DNA from: Bacillota bacterium
GTDB taxonomy: Bacteria; Bacillota; Limnochordia; Limnochordales; Limnochordaceae
Direction: 5' to 3'
DNA length: 64,000 bases
Assembly: GCA_017577405.1 (NCBI GenBank)
Contig: PIUA01000019.1
Coordinates: 62,001 to 126,000 of the forward strand
Part shown: positions 9,007 to 18,033 of the stretch, piece after piece
Layout: every line of letters begins with the position of its first letter
Numbering within the stretch: position 1 is the stretch's first letter
The notes under the pieces: model-generated
What the model saw: the letters and a program-made list of their open reading frames with translations, nothing else
Told to the model about the DNA's origin: nothing
The model's database searches: none
Translations under genes and position numbers: made by a program

Positions 9007-9269
9007 CACGCCACTCACCCCGCCTGCCCCGTTCGGGAGGATAAAGGACGCCCTTCCCCTTGCTGAGGGGCGGGCGCCTGGAAACGGCTCTCGGCCCGTT
9101 TCTGGTATGGCTGAAAGGTACCCTATATATTCTACCCGAGGGGAGACCATCCTGCCGTTGCGGCAAATGGAAGCTTCTTGCCGCCGGGAAAGAAGGCTCC
9201 CTTCCCGTTCCCGTCCGGGGCCGCGGGGGCCCCGCACCATCCCCGTCCCTTCCCCCGGGCCAGGCGGGC

Positions 9270-10016
9270 TCACGCCGACGGAAGCCCGTCCACCACCGAC
9301 CGGGCCAGACCCGGCCGGTTGGTGATCAGGCCATCCACACCCATCTTGGCCAGCTCCTCCATCCGGCGGGGCTCATCCACGGTGAAGGGGTAGACCTCCA
9401 GCCCCTGCTGGTGAGCCGCCTCCACCAAGGGCGGCACCAGGGTGGGGTGGTAGGGGTGCAGGCTCCGGGCGCCCACCCGGTGGGCCCCCAGCCACGGCTC
9501 CACCCACGCGGCCATGTAGAGGATCCCGGTGCGCAAGTTCGGGGCGAGCTGGTGGAGCCGCAGCAGGCTGAAGTGGTTGAAGGAGGAGACGACGACCCGC
9601 TCCTCCAGGCCCCGGCTTTCGATCCACTCCACCAGGGCCTCTTCGATGCCTGGGTAGGCCGCAAAGCCCAGCTTCACCTCCACGTTGAGGAGGCGGAGGC
9701 CCCCGGCCTCCTCGGCCAGGGCCCAAACCTCATCCAGGGTGGGGATCCGCTCGCCGGCGAACCGCTCGTCAAACCAGCGGCCCGCGTCGAGCCGTTTCAG
9801 CTCCGCCAAGGTCATGGCTCCGATGGCGCCGGTGCCGTCCGTGGTCCGGTCGACGGTCTCATCGTGGCAGACCACCAGGTGGCCGTCCCGGGTCCGGTGG
9901 ACATCCAGCTCGAAGCCGTCGGCCCCCTGCTCCAGGGCCAGGCGGAAGGCGGCCAAGGTGTTCTCCGGGGCCTCGGCGCTCGCACCCCGGTGGGCCAGGA
10001 TCAGCGGCTTGCTCAT
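9270..10016 (-). CDS. glycerophosphodiester phosphodiesterase
   Basis: GDPD-family TIM-barrel enzyme that cleaves glycerophosphodiesters (deacylated phospholipids) to glycerol 3-phosphate and an alcohol. The 248-aa length fits the cytoplasmic UgpQ-like type and there is no signal peptide. Motifs are [13 protein letters not shown] (catalytic histidine, arginine, glutamate), [12 protein letters not shown] (metal-binding acidic pair) and [14 protein letters not shown] (second catalytic histidine). ATG 10016 has AGGAGG eight bases upstream; ATG 10022 overlaps the mobA stop as ATGA but is too close to the ribosome site. The 263 bases behind it (9007-9269) hold a GC-rich hairpin and a weak TAGAAT box (9129-9134) before ypiB. 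Confidence 0.9.
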   Translation of the reverse strand: MSKPLILAHRGASAEAPENTLAAFRLALEQGADGFELDVHRTRDGHLVVCHDETVDRTTDGTGAIGAMTLAELKRLDAGRWFDERFAGERIPTLDEVWALAEEAGGLRLLNVEVKLGFAAYPGIEEALVEWIESRGLEERVVVSSFNHFSLLRLHQLAPNLRTGILYMAAWVEPWLGAHRVGARSLHPYHPTLVPPLVEAAHQQGLEVYPFTVDEPRRMEELAKMGVDGLITNRPGLARSVVDGLPSA

Positions 10017-10018
10017 CC

Positions 10019-10672
10019 TCATCGCCTCCTCGGCATCCCCTGCCCCCGCGGGGCGGCCGCTAAGGCGCCCGGGAGGGCGTGGTACTCCTCCGGCCGGTTG
10101 ACGTTGGCGAAGAGACGCTCCGGTTGAAAAGGTTCCAGCCAGTCAGGCGCTGCGGGACAGGCGACCAGAGGCGCCGCCGCCCGCACCATCTGCCGTTCAC
10201 CCCGCAGCAACGCGTCCAACAGGACCGGCAACGCCGTCCGGTGGTACGCCCCCGCCAGGGGCTCGGGGCCCCGGGCCCAACGGGGGATGAGGACCTGGCC
10301 GGGGGGATGGAGCTGCCCGGCCAGCACCTGGTAGTACTCGGGGGTCAGCCAGGGCATGTCGCAGGCGGCCAGGGCCACCCAGGGGGTGGGCGCGGCCGCC
10401 AGCCCGGTGATCAACCCGCCCAGGGGCCCGGCCCCGGGGAACCGGTCGTACACCCGGATCCAGTCGGGCAGGAGCTCGCCGCCCCGCAAGGGGTCGGAGC
10501 CGGGCCGGTCCAGGACCAGCAACCGGTGGGGGAAGGGGCTCAGGGCCCGGGCCGCCCGCTGGATCAGAGGTTCCCCCTCCACGGGGAGGAGGGCTTTGGG
10601 CGCCCCCATCCGGCGGCTCTGCCCGCCGGCCAGGAGGACCCCCGTCACCTCCGCGAGGGGCACCCCGCCCAC
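10019..10672 (-). CDS. mobA: molybdenum cofactor guanylyltransferase
   Basis: Transfers GMP from GTP to molybdopterin to give the MGD cofactor used by DMSO-reductase-family enzymes. The 217-aa protein has the nucleotide-binding loop LLAGGQSRRMGAPKALLP at the N-terminus, the GPLGGLITGL segment and the metal-binding ACDMPWL motif. It starts at GTG 10672 behind GAAGGGG and ends two bases before the GDPD start. No other molybdenum-cofactor gene lies in the window, so the molybdoenzymes it serves are elsewhere. MobA and CofC-like nucleotidyltransferases share the fold, but the loop is clearly MobA-type. Confidence 0.88.
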   Translation of the reverse strand: MGGVPLAEVTGVLLAGGQSRRMGAPKALLPVEGEPLIQRAARALSPFPHRLLVLDRPGSDPLRGGELLPDWIRVYDRFPGAGPLGGLITGLAAAPTPWVALAACDMPWLTPEYYQVLAGQLHPPGQVLIPRWARGPEPLAGAYHRTALPVLLDALLRGERQMVRAAAPLVACPAAPDWLEPFQPERLFANVNRPEEYHALPGALAAAPRGQGMPRRR

Positions 10673-10687
10673 GCCCCTTCCCCCGCC

Positions 10688-12697
10688 TCAGGCCCGGCCC
10701 AGGAGCCGGCGGGCCTCCTGGGCCACCCGGGCCGCGGTGAAGCCGAAGTGGGCCGCCACCTGCTCGCCGGGACCGCTCTCGCCAAAGGTCTCCATGGTCA
10801 CCATGCCGTCCTGGGGCCGGACCAAACGCCACCAGCCCCGGCCCACCCCGGCCTCGATGACCAGCCGCGGGGCCTCCTCGGGGAGGACGTGGCGCCGGTA
10901 GCTCTCCGGCTGCTGTTCGAACCGCTCCCGCCAGGGCACGGAGACCACCCGGCAGGGGATGCCCTCCTGCGCCAGGAGGTCGGCCGCTTCCAGGGCCAGG
11001 GCGACCTCCGAACCCGTCGCCACCAAGACCAGCGCCGGCGGCTGCCCTTCGGGTTCGAAGCGGACCACGTAGCCGCCCCGGCCCACCCGGCTCTCGCCCG
11101 GTTCGAGGCCCGGAGGCTCGGGCAGGATGGGCAGGTTCTGCCGGCTCAGGATGAGGGCGGTGGGGCCGTTGGTCCGCCGCAGGGCCTCCAACCAGGCGTC
11201 GGCCGTCTCGTTGGCGTCCGCGGGCCGGATGACGGCCAGGTTGGGGATGAGGCGGAGGGACTCCAGGTGCTCCACCGGCTGGTGGGTGGGCCCGTCCTCC
11301 CCCACCCAGATGGAGTCATGGGTGAATACGTAGACCACCGGCAGGCCCATCAGGGCCGAAAGACGGACCGCGTGGCGCATGTAGTCGGAGAAGACCAGGA
11401 AGGTGGAGCCGAAGACCCGCAGGCCTCCGTGAAGGGCCATGCCGTTCAGGATCGCGCCCATGCCGTGCTCCCGGACCCCGAAATGGAGGTTCCGGCCGCC
11501 GTACTGGCCGCTTTGCACCGGCTCGTACCCGTCGAGGTAGGTCTTGGTGGAGGGGGCCAGGTCGGCGGAGCCACCCACCAGGCAGGGGAGCTCCCGGGCC
11601 AGAGCCTGGAGCACCTGGCCGCCCGCGTTCCGGGTGGCGACCGCCTTGCCCCCCGGCTCGTACCGGGGCAGGCGCGCCGCCAGATCCGGGGGCAGCTCTT
11701 GGCGGAAGGCCTCATCCCACGCCTGGCGCAGGTCGGGGTAGGCCTGGGACCAGCGCTCGAAGAGCTCCTGCCACTCCTGCCGGGCCGCCGCCCACTGGGC
11801 CCGCCGGGCCTCAAAGAATTGGCGGACGGCCTCGGGCACGAAGAAGGGGGTCTCGGGCCAGCCCAGGTCGGCCTTCAGCTTGGCGACGGCCTCCTCGCCC
11901 AGGGGCGCGCCGTGGACCTCCGCGCTCCCCTCCAGGAGGCTGTACCGGCCGATCCGGGTCCGGGCGACGATCAGGCTGGGGGCTGCCTCCTCGGCCCGGG
12001 CGGCCTCCAGGGCCTTCCGCAGGCCGTCCAGATCGTAGCCGTCCACCTCCTGCACGTGCCATCCGTAAGCCAGGAAGCGGGCGGCCACATCCTCGCTGAA
12101 GGCCAGATCGGTGCTTCCCTCAATGGAGATCTGGTTGGCGTCGTAGATGACGATCAGCCGCCCCAACCCCAGGTGCCCCGCCAGGGAGGCCGCTTCTGCC
12201 GCGACGCCCTCCATCATGCAGCCGTCGCCGGCCAGGCAGTAGGTGAAGTGATCCACCACCGGGAAGCCCGGGCGGTTGAACCGGGCGGCCAGCATCCGCT
12301 CGGCCAGGGCCATCCCCACCGCGTTGCCCAGGCCTTGCCCCAAAGGTCCGGTGGTCGTCTCGACCCCCGGGGTGCGGCCGTACTCGGGGTGGCCCGGGGT
12401 GGCCGACCCTAGCTGCCGGAAGCGTTCGATCTCCTCCATAGGCAGATCGTACCCGGTCAAGTGGAGCAGGGCATAGAGGAGCATCGACCCATGCCCCGCG
12501 GAGAGGACGAACCGGTCCCGGTTGGGCCAGGCTGGATCTGCCGGATCGTGGCGCATGGTCTCGGCAAAGAGCAGGCTGCCGATCTCCGCCGCGCCGAGAG
12601 GCAGGCCGGGATGCCCCGACTTGGCCTTCTCAATGGCCTCGGCGGCCAGAACCCGCACCGTGTTGGCGACTTGTTCGAGGATCTGGTTCTCCACCAC
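10688..12697 (-). CDS. tkt: transketolase
   Basis: Thiamine-diphosphate enzyme of the non-oxidative pentose phosphate pathway that moves two-carbon units between sugar phosphates. The 669-aa product is full length: [16 protein letters not shown] near the N-terminus, the ThDP-binding [34 protein letters not shown]-type segment ([10 protein letters not shown]) and the pyrimidine-domain [14 protein letters not shown] 12697 is preceded by CAGGGAGA. It is in a minus-strand run with the DUF559 gene upstream and mobA downstream, gaps of 27 and 15 bases, so co-transcription is likely although the functions differ. Confidence 0.95.
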   Translation of the reverse strand: MVENQILEQVANTVRVLAAEAIEKAKSGHPGLPLGAAEIGSLLFAETMRHDPADPAWPNRDRFVLSAGHGSMLLYALLHLTGYDLPMEEIERFRQLGSATPGHPEYGRTPGVETTTGPLGQGLGNAVGMALAERMLAARFNRPGFPVVDHFTYCLAGDGCMMEGVAAEAASLAGHLGLGRLIVIYDANQISIEGSTDLAFSEDVAARFLAYGWHVQEVDGYDLDGLRKALEAARAEEAAPSLIVARTRIGRYSLLEGSAEVHGAPLGEEAVAKLKADLGWPETPFFVPEAVRQFFEARRAQWAAARQEWQELFERWSQAYPDLRQAWDEAFRQELPPDLAARLPRYEPGGKAVATRNAGGQVLQALARELPCLVGGSADLAPSTKTYLDGYEPVQSGQYGGRNLHFGVREHGMGAILNGMALHGGLRVFGSTFLVFSDYMRHAVRLSALMGLPVVYVFTHDSIWVGEDGPTHQPVEHLESLRLIPNLAVIRPADANETADAWLEALRRTNGPTALILSRQNLPILPEPPGLEPGESRVGRGGYVVRFEPEGQPPALVLVATGSEVALALEAADLLAQEGIPCRVVSVPWRERFEQQPESYRRHVLPEEAPRLVIEAGVGRGWWRLVRPQDGMVTMETFGESGPGEQVAAHFGFTAARVAQEARRLLGRA

Positions 12698-12724
12698 TCT
12701 CCCTGCACGCCTCCTCCAACGCCC

Positions 12725-13207
12725 TCACCATCGCCGCAAGGCCTTCTGGATCTTCCGGGCACAGGCCTGAGGATGGGCCCGCACCTCCCGGTTCTGAAAG
12801 CGGAGCAGCCGGTACCCGCGGGCCCTCAGGCTCTCCTCCTTGCGCCGGTCCAACTCCCGGCGCTCCCGGGAGAGGTGGGTGAAGCCGTCCACCTCCACCA
12901 CCAGCTTCTCCCGGGGCCAGAGGAAGTCCACCTCCCAGGGCCCCAGCCGAGCGTTCCGCTCAAAGCCGGTCACCCTGGCCCGGATCAACGCTCGGGCAAG
13001 TTCGTCTTCATAGGGGGAACGGGCTTGGTGGTCCCAGATGCCGGAGCCGCGAGCACGCCGAGGACGCTGGACCGGGCGGTCGCCGGCCAGGTATTCCAGG
13101 CCGTCGGGTTCCCAGTCTCCGTGGGTTCCTCCCCGATCACGCCACCCCTCGTGCTGCCGGGCCCACTGGCGGAAGCGAGCCCGATCCCGCTTCGCCCTTC
13201 TGGACAC
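12725..13207 (-). CDS. DUF559 / VSR-like nuclease-fold protein
   Basis: A 160-aa protein whose C-terminal 100 residues match the DUF559 family, a PD-(D/E)XK fold related to very-short-patch-repair endonucleases. The conserved pieces are SPYEDELARAL (first acidic residue), WEVDFLWPREKLVVEVDGFTH (active-site D and ExD/H) and the DRRKEESLRARGYRLLRF region. The N-terminal 60 residues are arginine-rich and look like a DNA-binding or disordered segment. GTG 13207 has GGAGGG six bases upstream; the track start at 13246 has no good site. Such genes are widespread and their substrate is unknown. Confidence 0.8.
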   Translation of the reverse strand: MSRRAKRDRARFRQWARQHEGWRDRGGTHGDWEPDGLEYLAGDRPVQRPRRARGSGIWDHQARSPYEDELARALIRARVTGFERNARLGPWEVDFLWPREKLVVEVDGFTHLSRERRELDRRKEESLRARGYRLLRFQNREVRAHPQACARKIQKALRRW

Positions 13208-13388
13208 GATCCACCCTCCGCCCCGACCTACCTCCCGCTTCACCACCTAGGCTGGCCATTCCTCCCAGGCCCGTCGCGCCCACGAACCGTTGGCTGGTGA
13301 ACCGCCCACCGCCCCTTCCCACCCAATCCGAACCTCCTTTGGATGGACCCTTCCCCGCCGGGGTGTCACCATGGTGGGGTGATGGCCG

Positions 13389-14396
13389 GTGCGATCTCCA
13401 CGGAGCGAGCGCCTCATCCTGCTGGCCGCCGGGCTCCTGGCGATCCTGGGCCTGGCCGGCGCCCTGCTCACCCAGGACCTGGGGCTCCGGGCCGTCTGGC
13501 TGCTGGCCGCCTCGGCCGGCGGCGGGCTGGCCTGGGCAGGGGAGCGGCGCGCCCGGCGCCGGCAGCAGGCAGCCCTGGAGGAGGCCGACCGGCGGCTCCA
13601 CCAGGTCAGCCGGCAGCTGGACGAGGCTCACCGGGCCACCGCCCGCTTCCTCTCCACCATGGGCCACGAGCTGAAGACCCCCCTGCACGCCATCCGCGGG
13701 TACGCCCAGCTCCTCCTGGGGGAGGCGGGCGGTCCCCTGACCCGGAGCCAGCGGGAGGACGTGGAGGCCATCCTCCAGGCGGGGGATCACCTCTTGGAGC
13801 TGATCGACACCATCCTCTCCTTCACCCGGACCGGTGAGGAGCGGGAGCCCCTCCACCTGGAGCCGCTGGACCTGGTGGAGGTGGTGGGCCGGGCCTGGGA
13901 TCACGTGAGCTTCCTGGCCGAGCAGCGCCGGGTCCGGCTGCGGCTCCTCGCCCCCCGGCAGGTGCGGGTGGTGGCCGATCGGACCAAACTGCGCCAGATC
14001 TTCATCAATCTCTTTCACAACGCGGTCAAGTTCACCCAGGACGGCGTGGTGCAGGTCCGGCTGGTCCCGGGCGATGCCCTCACCCTCATCGAGGTGAGCG
14101 ACACGGGCCAGGGGGTGGAGCCAGACCTCCTGGAGCGGATCTTCCAACCCTTCGTCCAGGGGACCGGTAGACGGGAAGCCAGTTCCCAGGGGCTGGGCTT
14201 GGGGTTGGCTGTGGTCCGCCGGTTCGTCCACCTCCACGGTGGCCGGGTCTGGGCCGAGGCGGGCCACCGGGTGGAGGGGGAGGCCCGCCCAGGAGGAACC
14301 ACCTTCGTGGTCCAGCTCCCCACCTGGGGACCGCCGGCCGGGGACGCTTCAACGGAGGAGGCGGGCCTTGGTGCGGATTCTGGTCGTGGACGATGA
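13389..14396 (+). CDS. sensor histidine kinase
   Basis: Membrane histidine kinase of 335 aa. Two N-terminal transmembrane helices (about 9-28 and 34-50) are separated by only about five residues, so there is no extracytoplasmic sensor domain. A coiled linker leads to the phosphoacceptor HisKA segment FLSTMGHELKTPLHAI (His93) and an HATPase domain with the N box around Asn211 (FHNAVKF), G1 DTGQG and G2 GLGLGLA. It overlaps the response regulator gene by 29 bases, so the two are one operon. It probably senses a membrane or intracellular state, or a partner protein. Confidence 0.9.
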   Translation: MRSPRSERLILLAAGLLAILGLAGALLTQDLGLRAVWLLAASAGGGLAWAGERRARRRQQAALEEADRRLHQVSRQLDEAHRATARFLSTMGHELKTPLHAIRGYAQLLLGEAGGPLTRSQREDVEAILQAGDHLLELIDTILSFTRTGEEREPLHLEPLDLVEVVGRAWDHVSFLAEQRRVRLRLLAPRQVRVVADRTKLRQIFINLFHNAVKFTQDGVVQVRLVPGDALTLIEVSDTGQGVEPDLLERIFQPFVQGTGRREASSQGLGLGLAVVRRFVHLHGGRVWAEAGHRVEGEARPGGTTFVVQLPTWGPPAGDASTEEAGLGADSGRGR

Positions 14397-15090
14397 CCCC
14401 CGCGCCCTTGCTTTGTTGGAGAAGTTCTTGCGGAGCCGGGGCCACCAGGTGATCGCGGCCCGCGACGGCTCCCAGGCCATCACCCAGTTCGTCGCCCACG
14501 ATCCCCAGCTGGTCCTCTTGGACGTGAACATGCCCGAGCGGTCGGGCTTCGACGTGCTGGCCGAAATCCGGGCCACCTCCCAGGTGCCGGTGATCATGGT
14601 GACCGTCCGGAACACGACGGAGGACAAGGTCCGGGGCTTGCGGGCCGGTGCGGACGACTACGTCACCAAGCCCTTCGACCTGGACGAGATCGAGGCCCGG
14701 ATCGAAGCGGTCCAGCGCCGCTACCTGGCCGACGCTCCCGAAGGCCAGGTGGAGGTGGGCCCCTTGCTCATCGACCACGATGCCAAGCGGGTCCTGGTGG
14801 AAGGCCGGGAGCTCCGCCTCTCCCCCAGGGAGTACCAGGTGCTGGCCGTCTTGGCCTCCCAGCCCGGGCGGGTCCTGGCCCCGCCGGAGATCGCCCGCCG
14901 GGCCTGGCCTCGGGACGAAGGGACGTCCGACGATGTGGCCAAGTACGTCTACCTCCTGCGCCAGAAACTCCAGGCCGCCTGCCCCGGCCTGGAGCTGATC
15001 CACACCGTACGGGGCTTCGGCTACCGGCTCGAACCTCCGGGAGACGGGGACGAAGGAACTGGCACCCAACTTGGACCCGGCCCCCGGTGA
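14368..15090 (+). CDS. OmpR/PhoB-family response regulator
   Basis: Cytoplasmic transcription regulator of 240 aa. The receiver domain (residues 3-115) has the acidic pair DDD, phosphoacceptor Asp52 (VLLDVNMP), threonine VTVR region and Lys101 (TKPFD). The C-terminal winged helix (about 135-222) contains LSPREYQVLAVL and VRGFGYRL, typical of OmpR-like DNA binding. The TTG 14368 start is seven bases behind GGAGGAG; GTG 14371 is equally possible. The gene lies inside the end of the kinase gene. Its nearest downstream target candidate is the secreted protein at 15219. Confidence 0.92.
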   Translation: MVRILVVDDDPRALALLEKFLRSRGHQVIAARDGSQAITQFVAHDPQLVLLDVNMPERSGFDVLAEIRATSQVPVIMVTVRNTTEDKVRGLRAGADDYVTKPFDLDEIEARIEAVQRRYLADAPEGQVEVGPLLIDHDAKRVLVEGRELRLSPREYQVLAVLASQPGRVLAPPEIARRAWPRDEGTSDDVAKYVYLLRQKLQAACPGLELIHTVRGFGYRLEPPGDGDEGTGTQLGPGPR

Positions 15091-15128
15091 GCTTCCATGG
15101 TCTGGATGGCCACTCCGTGCCAAACTCA

Positions 15129-15199
15129 CGGTGCGACGTCCTGCTCGACGGCACCGTCGCACCGCCTCAGAGGCGGCATCCCGCGGGTACGGACCCGCG
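15129..15199 (+). promoter_or_regulatory. palindrome-rich leader with competing hairpins
   Basis: Four inverted repeats crowd the 128-base gap between the response regulator and the secreted protein. CGGTGCGACG/CGTCGCACCG is a perfect 10-bp pair (15129-15138 with 15155-15164). CGACGG-CA-CCGTCG (15146-15159) shares bases with its right arm, so the two cannot form together. CCGCCTC-A-GAGGCGG (15162-15176) overlaps it too, and CGCGGGT-ACGG-ACCCGCG (15182-15199) follows directly before the ribosome site. It could be an RNA switch, an attenuator or a set of protein-binding dyads. Confidence 0.55.
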
Positions 15200-15218
15200 C
15201 CTTTCGGAGGGTGAAGCA

Positions 15219-15677
15219 ATGGAGAAGGTGCGCAAGTGGCTCACGTTCCGGATGTGGGCGTCCGGTGTGGCGCTGACGCTCCTCAGCCTCCTCCTCGCGT
15301 CCGCGGCCTCGGCCCAGGTTGAGGAGGCTCGGGCCTTGGTGGAGGCGGCCCTGGCCGCCCCCGACGCGCAGGCGGTGGTCAACCTCCTGGAGGGACCGGG
15401 CGGCGCGTTCTATGACAGCACGCTCCTCACGGAGGGCGACGACGGGGTCGGCCTCATTCCCCACCTGGAGGCGGCCACGGGCCTGAACGCTGCCGACTTC
15501 GCCGGCGGGGCCTCGGTGGAGAGCGACGACCCCCTGGTGCAGGCCCTCGCGCTCGCGGTCGCCGTCGATGAGGCCCTGACGGCAGCCCTGGCCGGGGGTG
15601 ACGGGGACCCCGCCGCCGTCCTGGCCGAGCAGGTGGCGGCCTTGGAGACCATCCGGGCCCTGCTGGCCGACGTTTGA
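15219..15677 (+). CDS. secreted alanine-rich protein, unknown function
   Basis: A 152-aa protein with a clear Sec signal peptide: basic start (MEKVRKW), hydrophobic core and an ASA-Q cleavage site near residue 35. The mature part is acidic, rich in alanine and predicted helical (VEEARALVEAALAAPDAQAVVNLL), with no recognised domain or cysteines. ATG 15219 follows GGAGGGTG. It lies directly behind the two-component system and is separated from it by the structured leader at 15129-15199, and a strong terminator follows, so it may be an output of that system (inference). Confidence 0.72.
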   Translation: MEKVRKWLTFRMWASGVALTLLSLLLASAASAQVEEARALVEAALAAPDAQAVVNLLEGPGGAFYDSTLLTEGDDGVGLIPHLEAATGLNAADFAGGASVESDDPLVQALALAVAVDEALTAALAGGDGDPAAVLAEQVAALETIRALLADV

Positions 15678-15702
15678 GCCCATCATCCGTCCCGCAGGCC
15701 AT

Positions 15703-15740
15703 CGGGGCAGCCTTCCGGGCGCGAAGGCTGCCCCGTTCTT
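15703..15740 (+). terminator. intrinsic terminator
   Basis: CGGGGCAGCCTTC pairs perfectly with GAAGGCTGCCCCG around a seven-base loop and is followed by TTCTT. It ends the kinase/regulator/secreted-protein transcript before the convergent ABC permease. Confidence 0.82.
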
Positions 15741-15778
15741 GCCTAGCCAAGTCCCCGTGGGGGCTGTCCGGTCCTCGC

Positions 15779-17074
15779 TCAATCGGGGTTCTGGCGCCTC
15801 CCGGGCTCCCGCCCGGTGAAGAGCTCCCGCAGAGAAACGCGGCGGTCCCGTAGGACGTTCCGCCGGTAGGCGTGGCCCGCGAAACGGGCGGCCAGGATGA
15901 TGGCCACCAGGGTGAGCCCCACCCCCGCCGCGAGCTGGCCCAGGGGCACGGAACCGGTCACCAGCCGGGCAAAGAGGACGAAGGGGGTGAAGCAGGGGAT
16001 CAAGGAGCCCGCCACCGCCAGGGAGCTTGCCGGGGCCACCCACGCCCCGAGGGCGATGGCGAAGCCCAGGAGGATCAAGAAGAAGGGGAGGGTCAGGGCC
16101 TGGTTGACCTCCTCCGCCCGGGCGACGGTGCTGGCGAAGGCCGCGTAGACCAGAGCGTAGAGGGTGTACCCCAGGAGGAAGAAGAGGGTGAAGGCGGCCA
16201 AGATGGGCGCCGGCAGGATCCCCGGGGAGAAGGCCAGCTCCTCCAAGCCGAGCCAGCGGCCGATGGCGGCCACCAGCCGGGGGCCCGAGACGAGGAAGCC
16301 CACCAGCATCCAGACGAGGACCTGGAGGAGCCCCGCCCCGCCGATCCCCACCACTTTGCCCACCAGGATCTGGGTGGGCGGCACCGCGCCCACCAAGAGC
16401 TCGGCCACCCGGCTCTCCTTCTCCTGGATGATGCCCATGCTGATGGCATTCCCGTACAGGGTGATGGCCATGACAAGGCCCACGAGGAGCAGGGTGCTCA
16501 CCGCCTCCCGCACCGCCCGCGGGACGGGGTCGGCCCCAACCCGCGGGAGGAGGCGGACCTCCAGGGGGACCGGCTGCTGGAGGGCGGCCACCACCTCCGG
16601 CGCCACCCCCAGGGCGCGGGCCCGGCCGGTCCAGACCACGGGCGCCACCAGCTGGCGGAGGAGAGGCTCCAGGGCCCGCTGGGTCGTGGCCAGGGTGAGG
16701 CTGGCCTGGAGGCCTTCCGGTCCCGGGACCAGCTCCAACCAGCCGTCGATCTCCGCGTCTTGGACCCGGGCGTCGGCCGTGGTTTGGCCGGCCCGATCCA
16801 GCTCCGCGCCGATCCACTCCAGCTGGAGCGCCGCGCCCGAGGCCCGCGGGGCCGCCTGCCCTTCCAGGGCCTGGAAGAGCTCCCACGGTGCGGCCACGAG
16901 GATCCGGGCGGGCGACCCGTCCCCCACGGAAGGGCCGGTAAGAGGGGCGATAAGCACAGGGGTCCAGGCGAGAGCCGCGAGGAGCAGGGCCCCCACCACG
17001 GTGACCACCCGGTAGGGCCACCCGCCGGTGACGGCCCGGAACTCCCGCCGGGCGATGACCTGCCACGGGCTCAT
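15779..17074 (-). CDS. ABC-2 type exporter permease (NatB-like)
   Basis: A 431-aa membrane protein with one N-terminal helix (about residues 22-40), a large extracytoplasmic loop (about 45-170) and five or six C-terminal helices. This topology, and segments such as MAITLYGNAISMGIIQEKESRVAELL, match the NatB-type ABC-2 permeases that pair with NatA ATPases to export sodium ions or other solutes. ATG 17074 overlaps the ATPase stop as ATGA, so the two subunits are co-translated. The substrate cannot be read from sequence. Confidence 0.85.
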   Translation of the reverse strand: MSPWQVIARREFRAVTGGWPYRVVTVVGALLLAALAWTPVLIAPLTGPSVGDGSPARILVAAPWELFQALEGQAAPRASGAALQLEWIGAELDRAGQTTADARVQDAEIDGWLELVPGPEGLQASLTLATTQRALEPLLRQLVAPVVWTGRARALGVAPEVVAALQQPVPLEVRLLPRVGADPVPRAVREAVSTLLLVGLVMAITLYGNAISMGIIQEKESRVAELLVGAVPPTQILVGKVVGIGGAGLLQVLVWMLVGFLVSGPRLVAAIGRWLGLEELAFSPGILPAPILAAFTLFFLLGYTLYALVYAAFASTVARAEEVNQALTLPFFLILLGFAIALGAWVAPASSLAVAGSLIPCFTPFVLFARLVTGSVPLGQLAAGVGLTLVAIILAARFAGHAYRRNVLRDRRVSLRELFTGREPGRRQNPD

Positions 17075-17979
17075 GGGGCGGGAACCCCCTCGCCCACCAG
17101 CTCCAGGTAGAGCTCCTCCAAGCTGGGCGGGCCCACCTCAAAACGCTCCACCTGGCCCACCTCCAGGGCCTGGCGGAGGATGGCCTGAGGATCGATCCCG
17201 CCCGTCACCGCCACCTCCAGGGACCGGCCGGCCCGCTTCCCGGCCCCCAGGGCCGGCACCCGCTGGATAAGGGCCTCCATCTCCTGGGGGCCGGCCAGGG
17301 TCAGGCGCAGGACCCGGCGCCCTGAAGCGGCCAGCACCTGGTCCCGGGAACCAGCCAGCACGAGCCGCCCCTCCTTGATGAGGCCCAGGTGGGTGCAGAG
17401 TTCCTCCACGTGGTCCATCCGATGACTGGAGAAGAGGATGGTGGTCCCCCGGGCCCAGAGGTCCAGGACCGCCTCCTTGAAGCGCTGGACGTTGACGGGA
17501 TCCAGGCCGCTGAAAGGCTCATCGAGCACCAAGAGCCGGGGCCGGTGGAGGACCGCCGCCAGAAACTGGACTTTGACCCGGTTCCCCTTGGAGAGCGCCT
17601 CCACCATCTTCTCCGCTTCGGCCCCCATGAGCCGTTGGAGCCAGAGCTCCATCTCGTGCTCCAACTGGGGGCCCGTCACCCCGCGCAAGGCAGCAAAGAA
17701 GCGGAGCTCCTCCCGGACCGTCATCCGGGGGTAGAGCCCCCGCTCCTCGGGCAGGTAGCCGAACTCCCGGGTGGCCACCTCCCGGACGGGGCGGCCCTGC
17801 CAGGTGATGGCCCCTTCGTCCGGCTCCAGGATGTGGAGGATCATCCGCATGGTGGTCGTCTTGCCCGAGCCGTTGGGGCCGATCAGGCCGAAGATGGCCC
17901 CCTCCTCCACGGTGAGGTCCAACCCGTTCACAGCCTGGACCCGCCCAAACCCTTTCCGCACTCCTCGGATCTCCAGCAC
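17071..17979 (-). CDS. ABC exporter ATP-binding protein (NatA-like)
   Basis: A 302-aa ATPase subunit. Walker A is GPNGSGKTT, the Q-loop region YLPEERGLYP, the signature is the variant LSKGNRVKVQ seen in NatA-type exporters rather than LSGGQ, and Walker B is LLVLDEPFSGLDP. A C-terminal domain of about 90 residues (similar to DUF4162) follows. It forms a two-gene operon with the permease through a four-base overlap. Confidence 0.9.
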   Translation of the reverse strand: MLEIRGVRKGFGRVQAVNGLDLTVEEGAIFGLIGPNGSGKTTTMRMILHILEPDEGAITWQGRPVREVATREFGYLPEERGLYPRMTVREELRFFAALRGVTGPQLEHEMELWLQRLMGAEAEKMVEALSKGNRVKVQFLAAVLHRPRLLVLDEPFSGLDPVNVQRFKEAVLDLWARGTTILFSSHRMDHVEELCTHLGLIKEGRLVLAGSRDQVLAASGRRVLRLTLAGPQEMEALIQRVPALGAGKRAGRSLEVAVTGGIDPQAILRQALEVGQVERFEVGPPSLEELYLELVGEGVPAP

Positions 17980-18033
17980 CGCCGCTCCCCTCGCCTCCTC
18001 ACCCCGCCCCCGTCGCCCAGGGCCGCCCAGCCC

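Noticed and set aside
10079-12412. 777-aa plus-strand ORF opposite transketolase and mobA
   Set aside because: Low-complexity proline, glycine and arginine composition with no recognisable motif; it mirrors the real minus-strand genes.
15126-17141. 671-aa minus-strand ORF covering the ABC permease
   Set aside because: Wrong frame of the NatB-like permease; glycine-, proline- and arginine-rich shadow.
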